A DNA stretch of 64,000 nt, taken from positions 1,504,001 to 1,568,000 of the forward strand of contig NZ_CP022413.2 of assembly GCF_002222595.2 (NCBI RefSeq), written 5' to 3'. The stretch is from Blautia hansenii DSM 20583. Lineage in GTDB: Bacteria > Bacillota > Clostridia > Lachnospirales > Lachnospiraceae. A model generated the notes under the pieces. The model made no database searches and had not been told where the DNA came from. It saw only the letters and a program-made list of their open reading frames with translations. The translations under genes and the position numbers were made by a program. This document shows positions 27,005 through 35,408 of the stretch, piece by piece; the stretch's first letter is position 1, and each line of letters begins with the position of its first letter.

Positions 27005-28825
27005 AAATGCCAATTACGGAGAATCTTTGGATTATCTCCTATTCCAACATGATGAGCGAACAAAGAAACCGATTTTAAATGAACATGGGCAAATGATATT
27101 ACGAGAGGAATATTATCTGGATGGATTGAACTGCGAACCAATGTTATTTGATAAGGAATGCGAACGTCTTAACGATCAATATCACAAAAACCAAACCTAT
27201 GATGAAATCAAATCCCATCATTATATCATCAGCTTTGATCCTGCTGATCGTGACGAATGTGGATTAACCGGAGAAAAAGCACAGGAACTGGGACTAGAAT
27301 ATGCCCGTAAAAATTTCCCCGGACATCAGGCTCTTGTCTGTACTCATACGGATGGTCACAATGAAAGCGGCAATATCCATGTGCATATCGTAATCAATAG
27401 TCTAAGAAAATACGATATTCCGAAAGAGGGCTATATGGAACGAAACAGTGATTGTCTTGCTGGATACAAACACCATTTAACAAATAACTATCTAAGGCAC
27501 TTGCAAAAATCTCTCATGGATACCTGCCACCGAGAAAATCTCCCTCAGGTGGATTTACTCTCACCTTCTGAAAATAAAATCAAAAATCGGGAATATTATG
27601 CCTCCCGGTACGGACAAGAAAAATTAGATAAATTGAATGAACAAATTCTTGCAGATGGACTAACACCTCGCAAAACCACATTTCAGACACAGAAACAATA
27701 CCTGCGAGACGCTATTACAGAAATTTCCCATACAGCAAAAGATGTGGAAGATTTTAAAAAACAGCTTTATGAAAAATATCAGATCGTTGTAACGGAACAT
27801 CGTGGACGTTTCAGCTATCTGCACCCGGAACGAGAAAAGAATATTACCGGACGTGCTTTAGGAACAAAGTATGAGAAAGACTATCTGCAACAGCAATTTG
27901 AATCCAACCACAGAACTCCAAATATTCATCCTGATATTTCCTCTGATCCTATGGACATCTTATTCATTAAATCTAATCTGCGACTGGTCATTGACTTACA
28001 AAACTGTGTAAAAGCACAACAAAGCCAAGCCTATGCCCGAAAGGTCAAACTCACCAATCTTCAGGAAATGGCAAAGACCATTGCCTATGTGCAGGAACAT
28101 GAATATGATACCAGAGAAATTCTGGAAGATAAATTTTCTTCTGTAAAAGAACGAACCTCTAATTCTAGAAAACAATTAAATGAATATTCTTGTGCGATGA
28201 AATCACACTTCCGGAAATTTGGAAATCAGAGTTCCGGTACTCGGAAATCGCCTATTTTGTGCTTGATGACTTATCCATTTCTGTTTGGATATTGGTCAAG
28301 ACCTTGCCGCATCTGCGGTGCGTAGCAGTCTTTACCAATGTCTCAACAGAAATTATGATTCGGTATGCACAAAAACGGATCTAAAAAGTGATTTCCATAT
28401 CACCGGACAGCTGATGTAAAACCATCCGGAATATTCAATTAAAAACTGTGGAATCGGAATTAAAGAACCTCAATCAACAACTCCACTACACCGGACAGTA
28501 TCTTGCAAATAAATCTGTCTATGCACAATTTCGTAAAAGCAAAAATAAGCAGAAATTCCGTCAGGAACATTCTGCCGAACTTACATTTTATGAAAAGGCT
28601 GTAACATCACTAAAAGAGAAAAACGGAACGCAGCCCCTTCCCACGATGAAGCAACTGAGAGAACAGAAGGAAAAACTTCTAACTCAAAAAGATACTCTCC
28701 AGAAACAATACGACTATTACCGGGATTACCAGAAAGAACTACATACTGTATGTCGTAACGTGGATATGATACTTGGATGGAATCCTCCAATCCAAACTAC
28801 ACATACCAAAGAATTTCAATTATAA
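26976..28825 (+). pseudogene. MOBP-type relaxase, interrupted by a MITE
   Basis: Start ATG 26976 (MAVLKHIVSKNANYGESLDY) carries the putative catalytic Tyr; motif III is GNIHVHIVIN with paired His. The frame is normal up to SNSRKQLN (28180). There 263 bp intervene and shift the frame, causing a stop at 28325; homology resumes at 28444 with TVESELKNLNQQLHYTGQYL and ends at 28825. Removing the insert plus one copy of CAATTAAA restores a protein of about 529 residues. Relaxases nick oriT and pilot the strand. The retained N-terminal nuclease domain could still be made, but without its C-terminal coiled region. Confidence 0.85.
28181..28435. mobile_element. MITE-like insertion in the relaxase gene
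   Basis: About 255 bp flanked by direct repeats CAATTAAA (28173-28180 and 28436-28443). The ends are imperfect inverted repeats of roughly 45-50 bp: both begin with ATATTC a few bases in, and both share ATCA...TCCGG...TGGAAATCA at the same offset. No plausible transposase frame is inside. The 8-bp duplication and long imperfect ends suggest mobilisation by a full-length IS elsewhere. I saw no second copy in this window. Confidence 0.75.
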
Positions 28826-28827
28826 AA

Positions 28828-28866
28828 GAAGTCTCCTCGGTCTTTTACAGATCGGGAGACTTTTTT
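28828..28866 (+). terminator. Terminator after the relaxase gene
   Basis: AAGTCTCC and GGAGACTT, extended by CGGTC/GATCG around a short loop, followed by TTTTTT. It closes the mob operon; the immunity-type array converges on it from the other strand. Confidence 0.85.
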
Positions 28867-28930
28867 AACGGGTAGTGTTCTTATTTACTTATTGAGTTCT
28901 GCAAACCGAAAGTTGGATAGAAGAACTAAT

Positions 28931-29461
28931 TTAAAGCAATTCTACATCAATATTTTCAGCAACAAAAATTTCTTTTACTTTATCAAAATTACTGCTCATT
29001 ATTGTTGCTTCCTTAAGATTTGGAAATTGTCTTATTTCTGAGGAAGTTATATTGTTTAAATCAAAGCATTCATCTTCTCCATCCCATTGTGGAATTATAT
29101 TCATATACACTTCATTGCCACCATCCATGTCGATTTTTTCTACATAATGTGCAAATTCCCTTGGGATAGACAATTGTCTAAAAAAATTAAGCGCCGGTTC
29201 AATTACAGTATAGCTATCTGTATTTATCTCTAGTTCTTTATGCTCATCAGCAAAATCATAAATATCAAAACAAGGCTTTAATAAATTCAAGTCATACATC
29301 AAAACTTGAATTACTGCAAGTTTAAAATTTAAATTTTCAAACTGTAAGATTCCTTCTGTATTATTATCACCAGGTTCTCTTAAGAACTTTTCTTTATTAT
29401 CATCTTTTACTTTATCTAGTTCAACTTCTTTTTTTCTTCCAAACAGTCCGAATAAACCCAT
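28931..29461 (-). CDS. DUF6892-like protein (candidate immunity protein)
   Basis: 176 residues from ATG 29461 (MGLFGLFGRKKEVELDK), with GGAG 9 bases upstream. A short N-terminal tail of the MGLFGLFGRKK kind precedes a domain with LNFKLAVIQVLMYDLNLLKP and FDIYDFADEHK, which I associate with the DUF6892 family often seen among polymorphic-toxin immunity genes. It is acidic and soluble, and the last gene of the minus-strand array. Family name from memory. Confidence 0.6.
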   Translation of the reverse strand: MGLFGLFGRKKEVELDKVKDDNKEKFLREPGDNNTEGILQFENLNFKLAVIQVLMYDLNLLKPCFDIYDFADEHKELEINTDSYTVIEPALNFFRQLSIPREFAHYVEKIDMDGGNEVYMNIIPQWDGEDECFDLNNITSSEIRQFPNLKEATIMSSNFDKVKEIFVAENIDVELL

Positions 29462-29591
29462 TTTTTGTTTCTCCAATTATTATATTTTTGAGTATTACAA
29501 ATTTTGTCATACCATTTTTCTCTTCCAATAAACTGAGAATTATCAATTAAATTTTAAAAAAATAATCTCATTAACTTCTAATTTCTGTTTT

Positions 29592-30137
29592 TTACTCAAC
29601 TTTAGTGTAGTTCTCCATACTAAAAGTTTCTAAATCAATCACTACCGCAACAACATTGTCCTCATTTTCTTCAATAAGCCATAAGCGAGTCCATAAGGTT
29701 TGGTCGTTCATATTGGTAGCAGTTTTATCCTCACCATCGGTAATGATTTTTTCGGGATCTAATTTTGTTACAAAAATGTTTTCGGGTTTAAGACCTGGCA
29801 GGCTGCTCTTAAGTTCCTCCTCTGTTAGTCCTGCTATATCCATTGCTTCAGCACCGTTATAATACTCAACATCTCCGTACCAGTAGTTATCGTTAACATT
29901 CTCGATGAATTTTAACCACATAAACTTATCGTCAACGAATTTATAACCAGCACCAGAGCCGGTATCTATTTCCCATGTTCCTTGTATCAGTGCATTATCA
30001 TCATTATTATCTTTGCTGTCAGTAGTATCGGCGCAAGCGGTAAGCCCAAATAGTGTAAAACAGATCATCAGAATAGCTGCTGCAATTCTGAAAAACCCAC
30101 TTTTGCGGTATTTAATCAAATTCATATCATAGTTCAT
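29592..30137 (-). CDS. Lipoprotein of unknown function (array member)
   Basis: 181 residues with a type II signal peptide: basic start, hydrophobic core FFRIAAAILMICFTLFG and lipobox LTAC (Cys near residue 35). The mature part is small and acidic (IQGTWEIDTGSGAGYKFVDD), in the style of lipocalin-like or DUF4988-type envelope lipoproteins, but I cannot assign it. TTGGAGG precedes the start. A surface-anchored immunity role is inferred from the neighbourhood only. Confidence 0.7.
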   Translation of the reverse strand: MNYDMNLIKYRKSGFFRIAAAILMICFTLFGLTACADTTDSKDNNDDNALIQGTWEIDTGSGAGYKFVDDKFMWLKFIENVNDNYWYGDVEYYNGAEAMDIAGLTEEELKSSLPGLKPENIFVTKLDPEKIITDGEDKTATNMNDQTLWTRLWLIEENEDNVVAVVIDLETFSMENYTKVE

Positions 30138-30312
30138 AAGTAACCTCCAAGTTCAAATTTGTTATCCTTATTCTACCATACTCCAACTGTGTTTTCTATC
30201 CTTATTAGACAAGAACAATCAGCTTTTATCTGACTGTTTCTTTTCGCTATAAGAAAAGTAGGAATACCTTTTATGGCTTCCCTGCTCAGTGATACTATCA
30301 GTTCCCTAAATT

Positions 30313-30585
30313 TTAAATACTGGTAACAGTCTTAACTTTATAGCCCCTTAATCTATTAAGAGCTCTTAATCTATCAATAAAATTATCTAATGCTTCTTCC
30401 TCATCAAAATAAATATCTTGTGAATTTGTAACCTTACTAGCTCTTTCATCTGTTGCATAAACAATCCACTTATCATTCTCACACCTTAACACAACTTCAT
30501 TTTCTCTATTATACCTTTCTTCATTCATATTATAACCTTGTAATTTCTCGTCCTTTATAATTTTTATTGCTTCTTTTATATTCAT
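30313..30585 (-). CDS. Imm59-like small immunity-type protein
   Basis: 90 residues. The core NEVVLRCENDKWIVYATDER followed by EEEALDNFIDRLRALNR resembles the Imm59 family of toxin-immunity proteins: a short helix, a beta-hairpin with a WxVYxTDERA motif, and a C-terminal helix. It is acidic and soluble. The preceding gene in the transcript is a membrane protein 23 bp upstream. Family name from memory. Confidence 0.55.
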   Translation of the reverse strand: MNIKEAIKIIKDEKLQGYNMNEERYNRENEVVLRCENDKWIVYATDERASKVTNSQDIYFDEEEALDNFIDRLRALNRLRGYKVKTVTSI

Positions 30586-30608
30586 ATTTTATCTTCCCTT
30601 TAAATGAT

Positions 30609-31385
30609 TTATTTGCTAGAGAACCAACTCCATGTCTGATTTGTCTCACACCACTTCTTTATGTGATCAGGCAATCGTTCCATATACATATTCCGATATT
30701 TTTCTGGATTCTGCAGGATGGTTTGCACCAGCTCTTTTTCATTTAATCCCAGATTTTCTTTCAGCTCTTGAAACTGGCGTGCAAAAGCATTGATAATATG
30801 TTCCCTTTGCTCTCCCACTATAATTCTTGGTATTATTTGAAACTTTTCCCAAAGATACTGATTATAATTTTCGATTTCTTTAATATGTATTTTGAAACCT
30901 AAATCTATCTTTATTACCTCTCCTGTCATATAAATAAAAAACACAGGTGTTACTGCTCTTCCATTCAGGCTTGAGCTTCCTTCTGCCCATCCGAATATAG
31001 CCAGATCTTTTGCTATAAGCCTGTCTCCTGCATAAAGCCAATGTGTTCCTGATTTTAGTAATCCTAACACTTTTTTATCCATTGTATTTTCAATAGGATA
31101 AAATTTTTCATTTTTCACAAGCTCTTCTAGTTCACATTTTGTAAAAATCCGATTAAAGTATGGCATACAATGATATGAAATTCTTATATATTTTATCATT
31201 GGGCAACTCATCACAAAGGCAGCTATTCCACATAGTATCCCAAGCCATAAGTTTTCACGATTTCCATCACGAACAAGCAAAATAATCGCCGCTACAAATA
31301 TAAAAACACAAAATAACCACGCCCCAAGAAATAAAAGTTTTTTTACTGGATATAATCGTTGCCATTCTAATTTTTTTAGTTGCAT
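30609..31385 (-). CDS. Two-helix membrane protein, family A copy 1 (YPxKK type)
   Basis: 258 residues from ATG 31385 (MQLKKLEWQRLYPVKKLLFL). Two transmembrane helices lie near residues 16-35 and 43-62. The large C-terminal cytosolic part contains ELVKNEKFYPIEN, SGTHWLYAGDRLIAKDLAIF, FIYMTGEVIKIDLGF and a C-terminus ending with NPEKYRNMYMERLPDHIKKW. Two relatives are in this window, at 37234-38007 (close) and 35409-36449 (distant). Possibly DUF6709; function unknown. Confidence 0.7.
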   Translation of the reverse strand: MQLKKLEWQRLYPVKKLLFLGAWLFCVFIFVAAIILLVRDGNRENLWLGILCGIAAFVMSCPMIKYIRISYHCMPYFNRIFTKCELEELVKNEKFYPIENTMDKKVLGLLKSGTHWLYAGDRLIAKDLAIFGWAEGSSSLNGRAVTPVFFIYMTGEVIKIDLGFKIHIKEIENYNQYLWEKFQIIPRIIVGEQREHIINAFARQFQELKENLGLNEKELVQTILQNPEKYRNMYMERLPDHIKKWCETNQTWSWFSSK

Positions 31386-31403
31386 AATCAAGCATTCCCT
31401 TCC

Positions 31404-31859
31404 TTATCCCTTAATCGCCTCATCCAAAACCTTATCAAACATTTCGTAAAAATTACGGAATCGATGGATTTCTCTTCCAGACGGCTGATCCAATTCCATA
31501 TAACATTGATTTTTATATTGGTAGACATACCAGCTAATATTACTTTCGCCTAAAAATAAGTATTCTCTCTGCTTTTCATTTTCATACCATATGTGATTGA
31601 ATTCCAATAGTCCATAAACAAGCTGCTTCATTTCATGCTCTAATAAATACTGATCTACACCATATAAAATAAATCCATTAAATTCTATTCCGTTTATCCT
31701 TGAAAGAACATCCAGATATTGTTGCGGAATTTCCATGTTCCATTTCTCTTTTGCAGTTGTTACCAATTCATAAATTTCTTTCTCGGATGCACCGGAATTT
31801 ATTTCCTCATCATATAGTTCTTTCTCTTCTCTTATCTGCTGTAAATAAATTTCCCACAT
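31404..31859 (-). CDS. SMI1/KNR4 (YrhA-like) immunity protein
   Basis: 151 residues from ATG 31859 (MWEIYLQQIREEKELYDEEI). The SMI1/KNR4 landmarks are IPQQYLDVLSRINGIEFNGF, ILYGVDQYLLEHE and the later LGESNISWYVYQYKNQCYM. The SUKH superfamily is the commonest immunity fold for bacterial polymorphic toxins. It is soluble and probably protects the cytoplasm. A membrane gene follows 18 bp downstream. Confidence 0.78.
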   Translation of the reverse strand: MWEIYLQQIREEKELYDEEINSGASEKEIYELVTTAKEKWNMEIPQQYLDVLSRINGIEFNGFILYGVDQYLLEHEMKQLVYGLLEFNHIWYENEKQREYLFLGESNISWYVYQYKNQCYMELDQPSGREIHRFRNFYEMFDKVLDEAIKG

Positions 31860-31890
31860 AAAATTCTGCACTCCTTCGAGATTTCATAAT

Positions 31891-32001
31891 CTAATGCCAT
31901 TGTAGAATCATCCGCATTGCAAATCCTTGACTACAATGCAGTTCTTTCCCCATTTGCTTTAAAAAATAATCTTCCTCTTTCGGAAAGACCTGTTTTGTCA
32001 T
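31891..32001 (-). CDS. Possible 36-residue ORF or gene remnant
   Basis: ATG at 32001 (MTKQVFPKEEDYFLKQMGKE) to TAG at 31891. It lacks a clear ribosome-binding site and resembles nothing I know. Codon usage looks coding, so it may be the relic of a longer gene. Confidence 0.25.
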   Translation of the reverse strand: MTKQVFPKEEDYFLKQMGKELHCSQGFAMRMILQWH

Positions 32002-32302
32002 ATATTGTTGATCAGCACATTATAATATGCCATTTTCAGAAAAATAAATAGTGCAGAAATAATACGGGGATCTTCCATCCCCGAACCCCTGGAATCCTTG
32101 TTATAACAGTAATAGAAAAAATTATTACCGTTATAACAAGGCTAAAAATGGGATGTTTTAATTTTCCGAATTCTGCAAATTATGGCATCAAATAAAATGC
32201 GTTGTAACAATTTTAAGAAGTCTATTTTCTCAGTTGATTCCTGCATCACACAATCAAGTGAACTCCATCCATCTGTTACAGGAGTATAGATATCTCTAGT
32301 TA
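32002..32302. other. Noncoding segment with two strong hairpins and a gene relic
   Basis: CGGGGA/TCCCCG (32065-32083) is followed by a 19-bp near-perfect inverted repeat (32096-32114 with 32123-32141, one mismatch; CCTTGTTATAAC...). On the minus strand, 32150-32297 is an open frame without a start (RDIYTPVTDGWSSLDCVMQE...), probably a relic of a deleted gene. Confidence 0.5.
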
Positions 32303-32926
32303 TCAATGAGAAAGTTGGTTTTTACAGTATTCTCTCATAGCACTATTTATAGATATATCACCATTTTTAAAAACACCATCGCCTTTATCTAATAAATAAT
32401 CTAATGCATCTTGATATTTATGATCATAAATAAATGATAATGCTTTTCTTAATTCGACATGGTATATAGAATTTTCTAAATTATTGTAAAAATCACAGAT
32501 TGAAGATGATTGAACAGTTTTATAAAAATGTTCTAAATAATTATCTATGATTTCTTCTAATTCACTGATTGTCCATTCTTTTAATTCTGTTTCATTTTTA
32601 AACAATTCAGCTCCGCTAACTGTAAATGCACCAATAGTTCTCAAACTTAAAGGTGTTTCTTTGTTGGTTTCCATTTTCAATAAATCCCATAACAAATCAT
32701 CTAACCACAATGGTTTGATTGTTTCTACGGCAGTACAATAACACTTATCATCTGACTTTACTTTCACATCAATAAGCAAATCGAAAAATAATTCTTTTTT
32801 CTTATACCAAATCATAAAGTCTTTTTTCTTAAACTTATATTTTTTAATTTTATCTTTTAATATTTTAGGCAACACTTTTGTTAGTTCCTTATATTTTTGT
32901 CGTTCTTCCTTTGTCACTTGAAACAC
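32303..32926 (-). CDS. Hypothetical soluble protein (immunity-like, DUF4304-like layout)
   Basis: 207 residues, Lys-rich N-terminal part (LPKILKDKIKKYKFKKKDFM), then beta strands (ELFFDLLIDVKVKSDDKCYC) and an alpha-helical C-terminus. The KFKKKDFMIWYKK stretch is reminiscent of DUF4304-type proteins, which read similarly near their start; this is a weak resemblance. Start TTTCAAGTG context, ATG 32926 with AAGGGATGTG upstream. It is in the immunity-type array; no toxin partner. Confidence 0.5.
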   Translation of the reverse strand: MFQVTKEERQKYKELTKVLPKILKDKIKKYKFKKKDFMIWYKKKELFFDLLIDVKVKSDDKCYCTAVETIKPLWLDDLLWDLLKMETNKETPLSLRTIGAFTVSGAELFKNETELKEWTISELEEIIDNYLEHFYKTVQSSSICDFYNNLENSIYHVELRKALSFIYDHKYQDALDYLLDKGDGVFKNGDISINSAMREYCKNQLSH

Positions 32927-32975
32927 ATCCCTTCAAATTCATATTTTTCAATTTTACAAACTGAAAGTTATCCAA

Positions 32976-33188
32976 TCAGTCCATCATTTGATTCAAAATA
33001 GTAATAATTTCATTATATTCCTCATCGGCTAATACTTTGACTCATAAGCAGGGATGATCTTCCACAAATCCTGCTTTAAGCATTGTTTCTTGGTCTGGAC
33101 TATAAATATAATATAACGCAGGTTTATCTTCTCCCATATAACGATATGTGTCGGTATTGCATAAAACTCCTTTGTACCATATTTTCAT
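32976..33188 (-). pseudogene. Relic of a small array gene (paralogue of 43203-43409)
   Basis: ATG 33188 opens MKIWYKGVLCNTDTYRYMGE, matching KIYYKGFLCNLAPYRVMGED of the intact copy 10 kb away. After DHPCL an in-frame TGA replaces the Trp codon found in the copy (GLWAKVL versus L-stop-VKVL), then VKVLADEEYNEIITIL continues to the end. One nonsense base makes it a pseudogene. Confidence 0.8.
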
Positions 33189-33287
33189 AGAATATTACCT
33201 CTTACCTCAAACTTGTTCCTCTCCACAAAATTCCGATTTATCTATAAAGCATTGTTACAAACTATGAAACTCCTACTTTAACACGCT

Positions 33288-33962
33288 CTACAAACCGCTT
33301 TCTTTCAAAAAGTCTTCTTTATTTATAACCCGTTTATAAAATTCTTGCTTTATTTCTTTTCTTAAAATTCTATTTTGAATTTTTCTCATATTATTAAAAT
33401 CCAATGTAAACTCTTCGAAAATTCCTTGCAAAGATTTTATGATTTTTTCTGCTTCTTCAATATCAATTATGGCAAATACAATATTTTCTCCATTTTTTGT
33501 TGCTATTGATAATTTTTCAAATGATGAATATAAAGATTTGCGTTCTGCTATCAAATCCAAAACTAATTTTCTTGGTATATAAACCTCATCAGCATAAATC
33601 CATTTAGAGGAATAATATATTTCAATCTTTCCAGATTTCTTCTCGTCAATAACGACTTTTGAAAACGATTCATTATTAATTCGATCTTTCAATTCTCTAA
33701 AAGATAAATATTTTTTTACTACTGTCATACACCTAAAACTTTTTGGTATTAATAGTTTATATAAAAAGTAAAGTAAACAAACAAGCACAACAATGAAAAG
33801 AAGTGCGACTCCAAAATCTCTTTGTAATTTATCTGTTCCCATAATACTTTTTTGCAATGAGATTGCAACAATTATAGTACACATAAATATAATTATTGCT
33901 AATATAATTCTTTTAAATGTCCATATTCTTTTAATCATTTTAAACCACTCCTTTATACCCAC
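33288..33962 (-). CDS. Two-helix membrane protein of unknown function
   Basis: 224 residues. Transmembrane helices at about 18-36 (RIILAIIIFMCTIIVAISL) and 50-70 (VALLFIVVLVCLLYFLYKLL) are followed by a cytosolic domain of about 150 residues with FSKVVIDEKKSGKIEIYYSS and FAIIDIEEAEKIIKSL. It sits 21 bp downstream of a lipoprotein gene, part of a recurring lipoprotein/membrane-protein pairing in the array. Confidence 0.65.
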   Translation of the reverse strand: MGIKEWFKMIKRIWTFKRIILAIIIFMCTIIVAISLQKSIMGTDKLQRDFGVALLFIVVLVCLLYFLYKLLIPKSFRCMTVVKKYLSFRELKDRINNESFSKVVIDEKKSGKIEIYYSSKWIYADEVYIPRKLVLDLIAERKSLYSSFEKLSIATKNGENIVFAIIDIEEAEKIIKSLQGIFEEFTLDFNNMRKIQNRILRKEIKQEFYKRVINKEDFLKESGL

Positions 33963-33983
33963 ATCAATTAAAACTTGCTTTAC

Positions 33984-34796
33984 TTACTGATATTTTTCTT
34001 GTTCTTTTCCCTGCTTTGCGGCCTTGAATATCTCTAAGTTATCATCAAATTTATCTGAACCATATCGCATGATTGTTCCAAAGTATGGCTGACCTTCGAT
34101 AATATCTTCAAAATTACTACCCTCATCACCAGATGTGAAAATTTCTAATATTTTTTCTGCTTTTTCAAAACTCTTATGGTCTAAATAATAAACATAAAGC
34201 AATGCCTGACCACCTAATTTATCACGATAGACTTCTTCATACATTTGATATTCTTCTTCATCAGTTTTTCCTTTCATTGTAGAAGCATCAATATAGACCC
34301 AAGCTGAACCTAAAGTTTTATAATCTGAATTACTTTGATTACATAGATCAACATAATTTTTCCATTGTGAAATTTCCTCCACTGGGATGTCTTGCCATTC
34401 TTCAGGTATAATAATATCACCTTGAATATAATAGTTCTCAGCTGCCTGCGAAATGGCTTCTTCTATCATAGACTCCATTTGTTTTGCCAAAAGGCGTTGC
34501 CCATAACCATCATAAATAATTTCTATTTCTGAGTTTGGTTCTTCGGGATTAAAATAGCTACCCTCAAATGGATGCTTTGGGTCATTTTTTGAAATACAAG
34601 TTGCATAGATTGCACCATTGTCTGATGGTAAAAGTTTTGGTTGATTCCAAGACAATACTTCAAATTCTTCACCATATTCTTCTTGTAAATAGGTTTCAAT
34701 TTTTATTGAAATCTCATTTTCATGCCCACAGCCATTCAATAGCCCTAAACAAAGCACACTTGCTATAATACTCAATACAATTTTTTTATATCGCAT
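33984..34796 (-). CDS. Lipoprotein, family B leader with a distinct mature domain
   Basis: 270 residues from ATG 34796 (MRYKKIVLSIIASVLCLGLL), with AGGTGG 7 bases upstream. Lipobox LNGC (Cys near 23). The leader and 5' flank are almost identical to those of 41671-42408, but the mature part (ISIKIETYLQEEYGEEFEVL ...) is different. It contains an Asp/Glu-rich C-terminal half with IFTSGDEGSNFEDIIEGQPY. It is predicted to sit on the outer face of the membrane; function unknown. Confidence 0.72.
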   Translation of the reverse strand: MRYKKIVLSIIASVLCLGLLNGCGHENEISIKIETYLQEEYGEEFEVLSWNQPKLLPSDNGAIYATCISKNDPKHPFEGSYFNPEEPNSEIEIIYDGYGQRLLAKQMESMIEEAISQAAENYYIQGDIIIPEEWQDIPVEEISQWKNYVDLCNQSNSDYKTLGSAWVYIDASTMKGKTDEEEYQMYEEVYRDKLGGQALLYVYYLDHKSFEKAEKILEIFTSGDEGSNFEDIIEGQPYFGTIMRYGSDKFDDNLEIFKAAKQGKEQEKYQ

Positions 34797-34829
34797 ATCC
34801 GCCACCTCAATGTGATTTTATGATTTAAA
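34741..34829. repeat. 89-bp leader/5'-flank repeat, copy A
   Basis: Matches copy B (42353-42441) at about 85 of 89 positions. It covers the ribosome-binding site, start and signal-peptide codons of the lipoprotein gene. A diverged third copy is at about 37150-37225. Confidence 0.8.
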
Positions 34830-35262
34830 CGATTCTTTCTAAATAATAATTATCATCTTCCTGTATTTTTATTAAAAACTCTTCTAATGAATCTGCAATC
34901 TTAACATATTTTTCATCATCAGCCATCAACAGGGGAATATTGCCCGTATTCTGCATTCCCCAATGATACCCTCTTTTAGAAAGACCGTTTTTTAACATCA
35001 CTTCCCCCAGATAAGAGCCAAAAATAAGGGACATACTCCACACTTGATTTTCTGTTGGTCTGCTTTCTAATAGATCCTTTGCATAATAATCCAGAATTTC
35101 TTCCAGATCCCCTATACTTCTCTCAGAAAAATCAAAATTCTTTTGAAAGCTTTTTGCATACTCAACCGCTGTCATACTATTTTTCTTTGCATTGCTTACA
35201 ACTCCACTACACTCTTCCTTTGATGTCCGTTTTCCTCTTTTCAATCTGTCCAAAATGCCCAT
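34825..35262 (-). CDS. DUF3806-like soluble protein (immunity-like)
   Basis: 145 residues from ATG 35262 (MGILDRLKRGKRTSKEECSG), with GGGAGTGG upstream; a longer in-frame start would run into a lipoprotein relic. The core LEEILDYYAKDLLESRPTEN and SLIFGSYLGEVMLKNGLSKR fits the DUF3806 pattern (helix pair and GxYLGE). Such domains occur among immunity proteins. The call is based on pattern memory. Confidence 0.5.
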   Translation of the reverse strand: MGILDRLKRGKRTSKEECSGVVSNAKKNSMTAVEYAKSFQKNFDFSERSIGDLEEILDYYAKDLLESRPTENQVWSMSLIFGSYLGEVMLKNGLSKRGYHWGMQNTGNIPLLMADDEKYVKIADSLEEFLIKIQEDDNYYLERIV

Positions 35263-35280
35263 CTTATTACCACTCCCTTT

Positions 35281-35395
35281 TTCGTTCAGGATTTGCTTCA
35301 TTATGCTGATTTTGTTTTTTTCCATTCTCCAGTATGTTTCATTGTCTCTTGTAAATTTTGATGCTGTACATTTCTTCCAAAATAAACTCTATCCC
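35281..35395 (-). pseudogene. 3'-end relic of a family B lipoprotein gene
   Basis: The segment corresponds to the last 35 or so codons of the lipoprotein gene at 36462 (VILEEMDDVKS ... EWKKQNQHNE) with small deletions and a frameshift. Signatures are TTTTGGAAGAAATG and AACAAAATCAGCATAATGAA. It shows that a further tandem copy once stood here. Confidence 0.7.
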
Positions 35396-35408
35396 TTACA
35401 AATTTGTT

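Noticed and set aside
28190..28384. 64-residue plus-strand ORF inside the relaxase insert
   Set aside because: It lies within the MITE-like insert, overlaps the inverted repeats and has no ribosome-binding site.
28181..28435. Group II intron in the relaxase gene
   Set aside because: A GTGCG near the start looked suggestive, but no domain V, no AY end and no maturase were found; direct repeats and inverted ends fit a MITE better.
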